Shown: positions 1 to 5,445, counted from the stretch's first letter. The stretch: DNA of 5,622 nucleotides from an uncultured Clostridia bacterium (GCA_946623765.1 CAMORL010000107.1:1-5622), one strand, 5' to 3'. The notes: a model not told the origin generated them from the letters alone. Numbers and translations: made by a program.

Positions 1-1196
1 TGCGTAACGAGCACGTCGATCGTGCTGCCCGGGGTGGAGACGCAGGTCACGCGGTCGGTGACGATCGGCAGCCTTGCGCGCGAAAGCGGCGCGATGATCA
101 TCGAGAGCTTTGCGCCTGCCGCAGTGTCGCTGTGTCCGCCGGAACCGCCCATGATGCAGCCGTTCGAGTCGGTATGCACGTTGACGTTGAAGTCCGTGTC
201 GAGCTGCGTTGCGCCGAGGATTACAACGTCGAGCGAATCGACGACCGCGCTCTTCGCAAACGGAGAAGCATAATGCGTTGCGGAAATCTCGCAGTGTTTC
301 GGGTTGCTGCGGATGGATTCGACCGCTTTGAGGTCGAAGCACTGCACGTCCATCAGCGCATCGAAGCAGCCCGCATTCAGCATATCGACAAGATATCCCG
401 TGATGCCGCCGAGTCCGAAGCTGCCGCGGATCTTTTCTTTCAGCATGACGTCCATGAGATACTTTGCCGCCGCTAAAGATGCGCCGCCCGCGCCGGTCTG
501 GAAGCTGAAGCCCTCCTTGAGAAGACCGGACGCCCTGATGACGTCGACCGCGGTCTGCGCCATCGAAAGCCCCACCGGATCGCGCGTGATCTTCGTTGTG
601 CCGGAGACGATGCCCTTCGGATCGCCGATCGAATCGACGACGACCACCGCGTCCACGTCGGTTTCCGGAATCGACCAGCCGCAAAGCGGATAGGGATGCA
701 GTTCGTCGGTGATCGCCACGACGAACTTCGCGTTCTTTGCATCGGGGATCGCATAGCCAAGAGAACCGCAGGCGCTCTTGCCGAACTTGCCGGAAAGATT
801 GCCCATCGGATCGCAGGCAGGCGCGGCGATGAACGCCACGTCGATCGGCGTTCTGCCGTTTTCGATGTCGGCAGGTCTGCCGCCGTGCGTACGGAACTGT
901 ACGGGGTTTTGCATGCCGCCCGCGGAAATGAAGCTGCCGAGCCCTGCGGACATGTAGTCCGTCAGAATCGTCGTCACCACGCCGTTTTTGATATGCTCCT
1001 TCAAAGGCGCATGCGTGTCAAAGAGCGAACTTGCGTTCACCGTGAGATCGCGAATGCCCAAAGCCGCGATCTCGTCCATCACCATGTTCAGCACGTAGTC
1101 GCCGTTTCTGAGATGGTGGTGGAACGAAACGGTCATGCCGCTTTTTAAGCCGCTGTCGAGAATCGCCTCGCGAATGGATTGACGGATTTTATTCAT
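1..1196 (-). CDS. citF: Citrate lyase alpha subunit (citrate:acetyl-ACP transferase), 3' end outside window
   Basis: CitF moves the acyl-carrier thioester from acetate to citrate, giving citryl-ACP, which CitE then splits to oxaloacetate and acetyl-ACP in cytosolic citrate fermentation. I translated 398 codons up to the window edge. Family hallmarks are visible: MTVSFHHHLRNGD (residues 21-33), NPVQFRTHGGR (97-107), SFQTGAGGAS (231-240), GLGGITG (261-267), DTDFNVNV (333-340) and GGSGGHSDTAAGAK (350-363). The order and wording match CitF along the whole length. About 60-70 C-terminal residues should lie beyond position 1. The ATG overlaps the citE stop by 8 nt (translational coupling) and follows GGAGGG by 7 nt, so this start is well supported. 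It begins at MNKIRQSIREAI, lacking roughly 50 N-terminal residues found in the classical enzyme as I recall it. The usual ALEVDT/ALEIDT wording before the FNVNV motif reads ATQLDT here (329-334). A citramalate lyase role is a less likely alternative. Confidence 0.93.
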   Translation of the reverse strand, partial: MNKIRQSIREAILDSGLKSGMTVSFHHHLRNGDYVLNMVMDEIAALGIRDLTVNASSLFDTHAPLKEHIKNGVVTTILTDYMSAGLGSFISAGGMQNPVQFRTHGGRPADIENGRTPIDVAFIAAPACDPMGNLSGKFGKSACGSLGYAIPDAKNAKFVVAITDELHPYPLCGWSIPETDVDAVVVVDSIGDPKGIVSGTTKITRDPVGLSMAQTAVDVIRASGLLKEGFSFQTGAGGASLAAAKYLMDVMLKEKIRGSFGLGGITGYLVDMLNAGCFDALMDVQCFDLKAVESIRSNPKHCEISATHYASPFAKSAVVDSLDVVILGATQLDTDFNVNVHTDSNGCIMGGSGGHSDTAAGAKLSMIIAPLSRARLPIVTDRVTCVSTPGSTIDVLVT

Positions 1197-2070
1197 CTTC
1201 GAGCCCTCCGAGTCCGAGCTGTTTTGCCGCTTCCAGAGTCTGTCTCGCACGTTCGACGATCGGCTTGTCGATCATCTTGCCGCGAAGCGAGACCGCGCCT
1301 TTGCCCTGGAGCTTTCCGATGCGGATCGCTTCAAAGACGAGCTTCGCGTATTCGATGTCCGCAAAGCTGGGGCTGAACACCTCGTTGATCGTGCGGATGT
1401 GCCGCGGCGCGATCGCGCTTTTGCCGGTGAAGCCGAGGGACTTTGCATACTCGGCGTCGGTCACAATGCCTTCGTCGTCGTTGACGTCGGTGAACGGCGT
1501 ATCATAGACGTCGATGCCCGCTGCGCGCGCCGCGCAGACGAGTCGCTTTCTCGCATAGTCGATCTCGTTGCCCGCCTTGGTGCGCTTGCATCTGAGGTCC
1601 GCCGTAAGATCCTCGCCGCCCAAAAACAGCGCAGCGACCCGCGGACATGCGGATGCGATCTCAAACGCGCGCTCCACGCCGAGCGCCGTTTCGATCAGCG
1701 GGATCAGCTTAATGGTACCGACCGGAATCGAAGAGCGTGCTTCGACCTCTGCGATATATGCGTCGATGGTCCTCATATCCTCCGCGCTCGAGGATTTCGG
1801 CGGCATGATGAGATCGGGCTTTAAGGGCACGATCGCGTCGAGATCGTCCTTCCAGTATGCGGTGTCGATCGCGTTGATGCGGACGGTGATTTCCACACCC
1901 TTGAATCCCATTTCCGCAATCGCGTTTCGCACCAGCAGCCGCGCCGCGTCCTTCTCGTCCGGCGAAACCGCGTCCTCAAGATCCAGTATGATGCTGTCCG
2001 CACCGAGCGAATCGCCGTTGATAATCATGTTCGGCGCATTGCCCGGCAAAAAGAGCATGCTTCTTCGCAT
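1189..2070 (-). CDS. citE: Citrate lyase beta subunit (citryl-ACP lyase)
   Basis: CitE cleaves citryl-ACP (or citryl-CoA) to oxaloacetate and acetyl-ACP in a Mg-dependent TIM-barrel enzyme of the HpcH/HpaI/CitE family. The 293-residue product has the normal family length. Visible motifs are RSMLFLPGNAPNM (3-15), ADSIILDLEDAVSPDEKDAAR (24-44) with the acidic D30/E32/D33 cluster, VRIN (63-66) with R64 in the substrate site, PPK (90-92), IPLIETALGV (123-132) with the metal-binding E127, LGGEDLTAD (150-158) with E153/D154, and a C-terminal KMIDKPIVERA segment typical of CitE. The ATG at 2070 follows GGAGG by 5 nt. It is the first gene of the unit, with its own promoter; citF follows with an 8-nt overlap. 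The normal operon order is citC-citD-citE-citF, but no citD lies upstream here. A stand-alone CitE-like (citramalyl- or malyl-CoA) lyase is unlikely given the coupled citF. Confidence 0.94.
   Translation of the reverse strand: MRRSMLFLPGNAPNMIINGDSLGADSIILDLEDAVSPDEKDAARLLVRNAIAEMGFKGVEITVRINAIDTAYWKDDLDAIVPLKPDLIMPPKSSSAEDMRTIDAYIAEVEARSSIPVGTIKLIPLIETALGVERAFEIASACPRVAALFLGGEDLTADLRCKRTKAGNEIDYARKRLVCAARAAGIDVYDTPFTDVNDDEGIVTDAEYAKSLGFTGKSAIAPRHIRTINEVFSPSFADIEYAKLVFEAIRIGKLQGKGAVSLRGKMIDKPIVERARQTLEAAKQLGLGGLEDE
1204..1209 (-). promoter_or_regulatory. citF ribosome binding site inside citE
   Basis: The minus strand reads GGAGGG, followed by CTCGAAG and then ATG. It lies within the last codons of citE. 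It fixes the citF start at 1196, because the same frame further upstream encodes residues (RQNSSDSEGSK) with no resemblance to CitF. Confidence 0.8.
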
Positions 2071-2092
2071 ATTCCCCTCCGTAAATGCTTAC

Positions 2093-2105
2093 TTGCAGGA
2101 TGCAA
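2093..2105. repeat. Short perfect inverted repeat in the citE leader
   Basis: TTGCA-GGA-TGCAA is a perfect 5-3-5 palindrome about 10-22 nt downstream of the predicted citE transcription start. It is placed where a repressor operator or small leader hairpin would be. The length is short enough to arise by chance and no regulator for it is visible in the window. Confidence 0.3.
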
Positions 2106-2121
2106 TCCCGCAGTTATGTAT

Positions 2122-2150
2122 ATTATAACGCCGAACACCGCAACATTCAA
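2122..2150 (-). promoter_or_regulatory. Promoter of citEF
   Basis: On the minus strand a -35 box TTGAAT (2150-2145) is followed by exactly 17 nt and a perfect -10 box TATAAT (2127-2122). Transcription should start near 2115, leaving a leader of about 45 nt before the citE ATG. It shows that citE is the first gene of its transcript, so nothing upstream such as citD or citC is co-transcribed. Confidence 0.8.
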
Positions 2151-2281
2151 TACCCATACTGCCGCGGCTCCGGCGGAATTGCCTTTTCCGGCAGCATCAT
2201 TATGCCGGGCGAATTGTAAAAGCTTCGCATGGTTTTCCCTTGCGGACGCAGAGATGAAAGCAAAGCATCGAAACCGGCGGG
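2151..2281. other. Non-coding spacer between the citEF promoter and the DUF4097 terminator
   Basis: I find no credible gene in this stretch. It holds one weak inverted repeat, CCGGCA (2188-2193) against TGCCGG (2203-2208) with a 9-nt loop, upstream of the citE -35 box and without a T tract on either strand. It may be a regulator site for citEF or chance; there is no further evidence. Confidence 0.4.
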
Positions 2282-2310
2282 AAAGAAAAAGCCCTCCCGG
2301 GCGGGAGAGC
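2282..2310 (-). terminator. Rho-independent terminator of the thioesterase/PLP enzyme/DUF4097 operon
   Basis: On the minus strand GCTCTCCC, loop GCCC, and GGGAGGGC form an 8-bp GC-rich stem with one G-U pair, followed directly by TTTTTCTTT. It begins 27 nt past the DUF4097 stop codon. It separates this operon from the citEF promoter, which lies about 130 nt further on. Confidence 0.92.
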
Positions 2311-2337
2311 TTGCTGTCGGCGTTGCGGGACGGACGT

Positions 2338-3273
2338 TCAGTCGACCTTGATATTGCCGGATGCCGCGTCGATCGTGACTTTCTGTTCACCGCGTCCGAG
2401 CGTCCACGGTTTGTTTTTCATGTCGATCGTTACGCTCGAGCTGAATACGTGATAATGATCCAGATAGAAAACTGCGCCCGCTTCCTTGTCGAGCACGTTC
2501 AGCCGGATGTTGCCGGATGCGACGTCGATCTCGGTGTCCGCGACGTATTTCAGCCCGATATCGATCCCGCCGGACGCGCTTTCGATTTTCAGTTCATTCG
2601 CGGTGACGCTGTCGATACGGATGCTGCCGGACGCGTTTTTCACGCTGATTTCCTCTGCGGTGACGTCCCCGATGTCGAGTTCGCCGGATGCAGATTCGAT
2701 TTCAATGCTGCCGGCTGCGCTGACCGTGCCGAAGCCCACGCTTCCGGACGCGCATTCAATGTCGATTTCCTCCGCCGAAACCGAAGCGAAATCCATGCCG
2801 CCGGACGCGCTGTTGATGCTGCATTCGCCGAGCTTCAGCGCATCTTTCGCCAGCACTGTGCCCGAAGCGATGTCGAGTTTAAGATCGGCAGACGCCGGGA
2901 GCTCGACTGTGAGCTTCTTGTCTTCAAGCTCGGTCAGCGAAAGATTTTCACCGGATTTGCAGAACTTGATCTTCAGCGTCGTGCCGTCGATCCACCAGTG
3001 CAGCTGCTTTTCCGCGGGAAGCGTATCCGCGCCGCTCTCGGAAACGGAAAGCGTTCCGCTGCCGTTTGAAAGCGTCACGCTGCCGGAGATCCACTCGATC
3101 TCGACCTTTTTGACCTTCGTTTCGTCATAGGTGAAATTCCCCGCGGTGTACTTGTCCGCGTTTGCATAGCGAATCGGTGCAGAGAGCGAAAGCCCGTTGC
3201 ACGAAACCCGGATGCAGCCGATCGTGGACAGCAGCAGAAGTCCCGTCAGCAGGATTGCAGTGATTCGTTTCAT
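2338..3273 (-). CDS. DUF4097-type beta-solenoid lipoprotein
   Basis: A 311-residue predicted surface lipoprotein. Residues 1-20 are a short lipoprotein-type signal peptide (MKR, then a Leu/Ile-rich stretch, then STIGC), with C20 as the likely lipidated residue; a Thr at -3 makes the lipobox slightly atypical. After a spacer (residues 50-125) comes a run of beta-strand turns marked by the triplet ASG at residues 136, 156, 175, 195, 214, 233 and 252, a spacing of 19-20, with a last ASGNIKV at 304. This is the pattern of DUF4097/DUF4098 'putative adhesin' domains, which fold as a right-handed beta-solenoid of unknown function. The ATG follows GGAGGAG by 6 nt. It is the last gene of the operon, 21 nt after the PLP enzyme, and a terminator follows. 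The DUF1700 and PadR partners often found with DUF4097 genes are absent here. Adhesion or envelope stress sensing is only a guess. Confidence 0.88.
   Translation of the reverse strand: MKRITAILLTGLLLLSTIGCIRVSCNGLSLSAPIRYANADKYTAGNFTYDETKVKKVEIEWISGSVTLSNGSGTLSVSESGADTLPAEKQLHWWIDGTTLKIKFCKSGENLSLTELEDKKLTVELPASADLKLDIASGTVLAKDALKLGECSINSASGGMDFASVSAEEIDIECASGSVGFGTVSAAGSIEIESASGELDIGDVTAEEISVKNASGSIRIDSVTANELKIESASGGIDIGLKYVADTEIDVASGNIRLNVLDKEAGAVFYLDHYHVFSSSVTIDMKNKPWTLGRGEQKVTIDAASGNIKVD
2512..2868 (-). repeat. Tandem 57-60 bp coding repeat (ASG solenoid turns)
   Basis: Within the DUF4097 gene seven turns each carry an ASG codon triplet (plus-strand form variants of ccggacgc/ccggatgc) spaced 57 or 60 bp apart. 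The DNA copies are diverged but the protein register is strict, so selection seems to act on the solenoid rather than this being a recent duplication. Confidence 0.7.
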
Positions 3274-3294
3274 ATGATTCTCCTCCGTACGTAT

Positions 3295-4341
3295 TTATCT
3301 GTTCAATGCCGCCTTTTCGGGCAGCGCAGTTTCGAGTTCATCCACATCCGCGTCGGTCGTCGACCAGCTCGACGTGAACCGTGCGATCCAATGCGTTCCG
3401 TCCGCACGTCCCCAGAGATCGAAGCCGACAAATTCCCTGAGCTTCTCCGCCTCGGCGTCGGACAGAAGAATGAACTGCTGATTCGTCGGCGACGCCCACG
3501 CAAGCGGGTAGCCCTTCCTGACGAGGATTTCCCGGATGTGCTTTGCATGCCGGATCGCTTCCTTCCCGATCCGTTCATACAGCCCGTCGGTGAACATTGC
3601 GTCGAACTGTACGCCGAGCACGCGCCCCTTGGCAAGCAGCCCGCCGTGCCGCTTCACCTGTGTCATAAGCATCTTCGGCGCTTCCTTCGGAAACACCACC
3701 GCCTCCCCGCAAAGCAGTCCGAGCTTCGTGCCGCCGATCGAAAACGCGTCGCAAAGCGCGGCAAGATCGGAAAGCGTAATGTCGTTTTCCGGACATCCCA
3801 AAGCATATCCGAGCCGCGCCCCGTCCACATAAAGTTTCATGTCAAACCGGTCGCACAGCGCGCGCACACGCTCCATCTGCGCTTTCGTGTAGAGCGTGCC
3901 GTACTCGGTCGGATGTGTGAGATACACCGCGCCGGGACGTACCATATGCTCGTGTGTGGCGTCGGCATAAAACGTCAAAAGCCAATCTTCGAGCGCATCG
4001 GCGTCCAGTACGCCGTCGTTTTCCGGGAGTGCAAGGACCTTGTGTCCGGTAAACTCAACCGCCCCCGCCTCGTGTACGTTGATGTGTCCGGTCTTCGGCG
4101 AGATCACGCCCTCAAACGGCTGCAGCAGCAGATCGAGCACGATCATATTCGTCTGCGTCCCGCCGACAAGGAACGTCACCGTCGCGTCCGGCGCGGCGCA
4201 CGCAGCTTTGATCTTTTCCGCTGCGCTCGCAGTATACGGGTCGAAGCCGTAGCCGCTCATCTGCACCATGTTGGTTTCGGAAAGCGCCGTCAAAACCGCG
4301 GGATGCACGCCTTCCGTGTAGTCGCATTCAAAGGTTCTCAT
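3295..4341 (-). CDS. PLP-dependent threonine-aldolase-like enzyme (beta-eliminating lyase family)
   Basis: A 348-residue cytosolic PLP enzyme of fold type I, family Beta_elim_lyase/threonine aldolase. Low-specificity L-threonine aldolases split L-threonine or L-allo-threonine to glycine and acetaldehyde. Visible features are GGTQTN (60-65) in the PLP phosphate-binding loop, GHINVHEAGA (85-94) with H90 expected to stack on the PLP ring, YVDGARLGYA (171-180) with D173 for the pyridine nitrogen and R176, and SIGGTKLG (201-208) with K206 as the Schiff-base lysine. Length is normal. The ATG follows GGAGGT with a 4-nt gap and lies 12 nt after the thioesterase stop, so the two are co-transcribed. 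It belongs to the clostridial subgroup often annotated only as 'aminotransferase class I/II-fold enzyme', which is distant from E. coli LtaE, so the exact amino-acid substrate is uncertain. Confidence 0.88.
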   Translation of the reverse strand: MRTFECDYTEGVHPAVLTALSETNMVQMSGYGFDPYTASAAEKIKAACAAPDATVTFLVGGTQTNMIVLDLLLQPFEGVISPKTGHINVHEAGAVEFTGHKVLALPENDGVLDADALEDWLLTFYADATHEHMVRPGAVYLTHPTEYGTLYTKAQMERVRALCDRFDMKLYVDGARLGYALGCPENDITLSDLAALCDAFSIGGTKLGLLCGEAVVFPKEAPKMLMTQVKRHGGLLAKGRVLGVQFDAMFTDGLYERIGKEAIRHAKHIREILVRKGYPLAWASPTNQQFILLSDAEAEKLREFVGFDLWGRADGTHWIARFTSSWSTTDADVDELETALPEKAALNR

Positions 4342-4353
4342 ACATACCTCCGT

Positions 4354-4776
4354 TCATTTGACCGGTTCGTTTTCGATCTGCGCCGAGAGCAGCGCATGAA
4401 GTGCGGGCAGCGCGGTTTTGACCGAAACGACTGCGCCGTCCTTCAAAAAGCAATGCTTGGAAACTGCCTCCGCGGCAAGCGTTCCGCGCGTAAGGTTTCT
4501 GATCTCGTAACCGAGTTCGAGCACCCGCGTGCTGTAGCGATTGATGCGCACGCCGATCTCCGTCTCGTCCGAGAACATCACGGGACGGCGGTAGTCGATC
4601 GATATCGCCACCACCGGCGAAACAACGCCCTCGCGCTCAATATCGACGTATCCGAAACCGAGCGCGTCGAGATACGCCACCCGCGCCTCCTCCATCCATT
4701 TCACATAGTTTGCGTGATGGATCACGCCCATCTGATCGGTTTCATGGTACTGTGCTTTCCGTTTGTAATAAAACAC
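4354..4776 (-). CDS. YbgC/4HBT-type hot-dog acyl-CoA thioesterase
   Basis: A small cytosolic hot-dog-fold thioesterase that hydrolyses acyl-CoA or acyl-ACP thioesters; the family includes YbgC and 4-hydroxybenzoyl-CoA thioesterases. The signature YHETDQMGVIHHANYVKWMEEAR is near the N-terminus, with the catalytic Asp in ETDQMG (D14 from the start used here) and the HHANY stretch after it. DYRRPVMFSDE follows as the second conserved strand. I chose a GTG start at 4776, giving 140 residues (MFYYKRKAQYHETD...). GGAGG lies 5 nt upstream, and family members normally start a few residues before this motif. A TTG at 4797 would add seven residues but would place the GGAGG inside the gene. It is the first gene of a three-gene operon. 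The acyl substrate cannot be told from sequence. Confidence 0.9.
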   Translation of the reverse strand: MFYYKRKAQYHETDQMGVIHHANYVKWMEEARVAYLDALGFGYVDIEREGVVSPVVAISIDYRRPVMFSDETEIGVRINRYSTRVLELGYEIRNLTRGTLAAEAVSKHCFLKDGAVVSVKTALPALHALLSAQIENEPVK

Positions 4777-4781
4777 TCTGT

Positions 4782-4786
4782 CCTCC
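4782..4786 (-). promoter_or_regulatory. Ribosome binding site that selects the GTG start of the thioesterase
   Basis: The minus strand reads GGAGG, then ACAGA, then GTG. The 5-nt gap is the same as at citE and the PLP enzyme gene. The alternative TTG at 4797 has no comparable site upstream (only GGCGCA-like sequence). Confidence 0.75.
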
Positions 4787-4856
4787 AGTGCGCCCAAGGC
4801 GCAGATTCATGCGTCCGGATCGTATCCGTCCGAAAGAAACGCACAATCCTTTTTAC

Positions 4857-4894
4857 CCCGTCGATGCAGGGCGGAAACGCCGCCTCACGACGGA
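4857..4894 (-). promoter_or_regulatory. Stem-loop at the 5' end of the thioesterase operon mRNA
   Basis: On the minus strand CCGTCG (4893-4888) pairs with CGACGG (4863-4858), enclosing a second stem GGCGG (4884-4880)/CCGCC (4874-4870) with a 5-nt loop. The structure starts within a few nt of the predicted transcription start at about 4896. No T tract follows, so it is not a terminator. A 5'-terminal hairpin that protects mRNA, or a protein-binding leader, would fit. Confidence 0.5.
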
Positions 4895-4902
4895 TCCAAT
4901 CT

Positions 4903-4931
4903 ATTGTAACATATCAGAGCGCGTCTGTCAT
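4903..4931 (-). promoter_or_regulatory. Promoter of the thioesterase/PLP enzyme/DUF4097 operon
   Basis: On the minus strand ATGACA (4931-4926) is followed by 17 nt and TACAAT (4908-4903); both boxes match consensus at 5 of 6 positions. Predicted start is near 4896, giving a leader of about 120 nt. An A6 tract on the same strand (4939-4934) lies just upstream of the -35 box and may act as an UP element. Confidence 0.75.
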
Positions 4932-4933
4932 GG

Positions 4934-4947
4934 TTTTTTCAAAAAAA
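4934..4947. promoter_or_regulatory. Symmetric T6-C-A7 tract between divergent promoters
   Basis: TTTTTTCAAAAAAA sits between the two -35 boxes of the divergent promoters. Read on either strand it gives an A tract upstream of a -35 box, which is the composition of RNA polymerase alpha-subunit UP elements. It could serve both promoters or bend the DNA. Confidence 0.5.
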
Positions 4948-4959
4948 GCGGACCCGCCC

Positions 4960-4987
4960 TTGACAAACGCCGAAAGCGTGGTATACT
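4960..4987 (+). promoter_or_regulatory. Promoter of the ArsR-family regulator gene
   Basis: A perfect -35 TTGACA (4960-4965) is separated by 16 nt from the -10 TATACT (4982-4987). Transcription should start at about 4993-4995, which is the left edge of the operator, so bound repressor would block initiation. Confidence 0.85.
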
Positions 4988-4992
4988 TTATT

Positions 4993-5014
4993 TAGTTGAA
5001 CAGTTGCTCAACTA
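4993..5014. promoter_or_regulatory. Metalloregulator operator O1 (10-2-10 inverted repeat)
   Basis: TAGTTGAACA, spacer GT, and TGCTCAACTA form an inverted repeat whose arms match at 9 of 10 positions. The TTGAAC-type core and two-base centre resemble ArsR/SmtB/CadC operators. It covers about +1 to +20 of the regulator transcript, suited to autorepression. A related copy (O2) lies in front of the downstream transporter gene. Confidence 0.85.
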
Positions 5015-5034
5015 TTCCGAATCGGAGGAAAGCT

Positions 5035-5388
5035 ATGGATCGTTTACCGGTATGCGAATGTGAATCCGTCCATCGGGACGTTGTGGACGCCGTCGCGCCG
5101 CAGCTGATACAGCGCGACGAGGCGATCGAGCTTGCCGCGCTCTTCAAGCTGTTCGGCGACGGGACGCGCGTTCGCATTCTGCAGGCGCTGCGCGTGCACG
5201 AGCTCTGCGTGTGCGACCTTGCCGCACTCCTTTCCGTGACGAAATCCGCGATCTCGCATCAGCTCAAAGCGCTGCGTCTTTCCAACCTCGTCAAGTTCCG
5301 CCGCGAGGGGCAGAACGTCTATTATTCCCTTGCCGACGAGCACGTCGAGAAAATCCTGGATCTCGGACTGGATCATCTGCGCGAATAA
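5035..5388 (+). CDS. ArsR/SmtB-family metal-sensing repressor, CadC-like
   Basis: A 117-residue winged-helix repressor that releases its operator DNA when it binds metal. LFKLFGDGTRVRILQAL (37-52) leads into ELCVCDLAALL (56-66), the recognition helix SVTKSAISHQLKAL (67-80), and the wing KFRREGQNVYYSL (87-99). The alpha3N soft-metal site is complete: C58 and C60 in ELCVCD plus an N-terminal C7-x-C9. The alpha5 Zn-type site is also complete: D101, H103, H114 and E117. These numbers coincide with those I recall for plasmid pI258 CadC, apart from C9 in place of C11. This points to a Cd/Pb/Zn sensor rather than an arsenic sensor. The ATG follows GGAGG by 6 nt; a TTG at 4996 in the same frame lies inside the operator and is rejected. 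Promoter and operator O1 precede it, and the presumed target exporter follows 143 nt downstream. Confidence 0.93.
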   Translation: MDRLPVCECESVHRDVVDAVAPQLIQRDEAIELAALFKLFGDGTRVRILQALRVHELCVCDLAALLSVTKSAISHQLKALRLSNLVKFRREGQNVYYSLADEHVEKILDLGLDHLRE

Positions 5389-5412
5389 CACGGACAGCGC
5401 GAACTGCAAGGA

Positions 5413-5445
5413 GTCAAATCCGCCGCGCATGCCGCCGGGTTTGAC
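5413..5445. repeat. 9-bp-arm inverted repeat between repressor and transporter genes
   Basis: GTCAAATCC (5413-5421) and GGGTTTGAC (5437-5445) pair over 9 bp with one G-T pair in the middle, around a 15-nt GC-rich loop. It lies 24 nt after the repressor stop. No T tract follows on either strand, so it is not a standard intrinsic terminator. It could be an RNA processing or stability element, a weak attenuator, or a protein site. Confidence 0.5.

Noticed and set aside
696..1148. 150-codon plus-strand frame opposite citF
   Set aside because: The minus-strand frame matches CitF over its entire length; this one has no ribosome binding site and a biased, domain-free product.
1568..2128. 186-codon plus-strand frame opposite citE
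   Set aside because: Antisense shadow of a gene with full CitE motifs; it also reads through the citEF leader and into the promoter region.
2188..2208. CCGGCA/TGCCGG inverted repeat as a terminator
   Set aside because: The stem is only 6 bp, the loop is 9 nt, and no T tract follows on either strand; a far better terminator lies at 2282-2310.
2212..2230. Possible CcpA cre-like site (TGTAAAAGCTTCGCA)
   Set aside because: It needs an extra base relative to the cre pattern and lies well upstream of the citE promoter, so the match is too weak to report.
2116..3069. 317-codon plus-strand frame opposite the DUF4097 gene
   Set aside because: Its repeats (DVEFAGCRFD-like) mirror the ASG repeat of the real gene on the other strand, and it runs through the terminator and citE promoter.
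4777..4797. TTG start giving a 147-residue thioesterase
   Set aside because: No ribosome binding site precedes it, and the only GGAGG lies 5 nt before the GTG at 4776.
3274..4995. 573-codon open frame on the plus strand across the PLP enzyme and thioesterase genes
   Set aside because: It is antisense to two genes with clear family motifs, its product is Arg/His/Cys-rich with no recognisable domain, and it spans the divergent promoter region. Long antisense frames are common where GC at third codon positions is high.
4996..5034. TTG start giving a 13-residue longer ArsR regulator
   Set aside because: The TTG lies inside operator O1 and at the predicted transcription start. The ATG at 5035 has a good GGAGG at the right distance and gives residue numbers that fit CadC.
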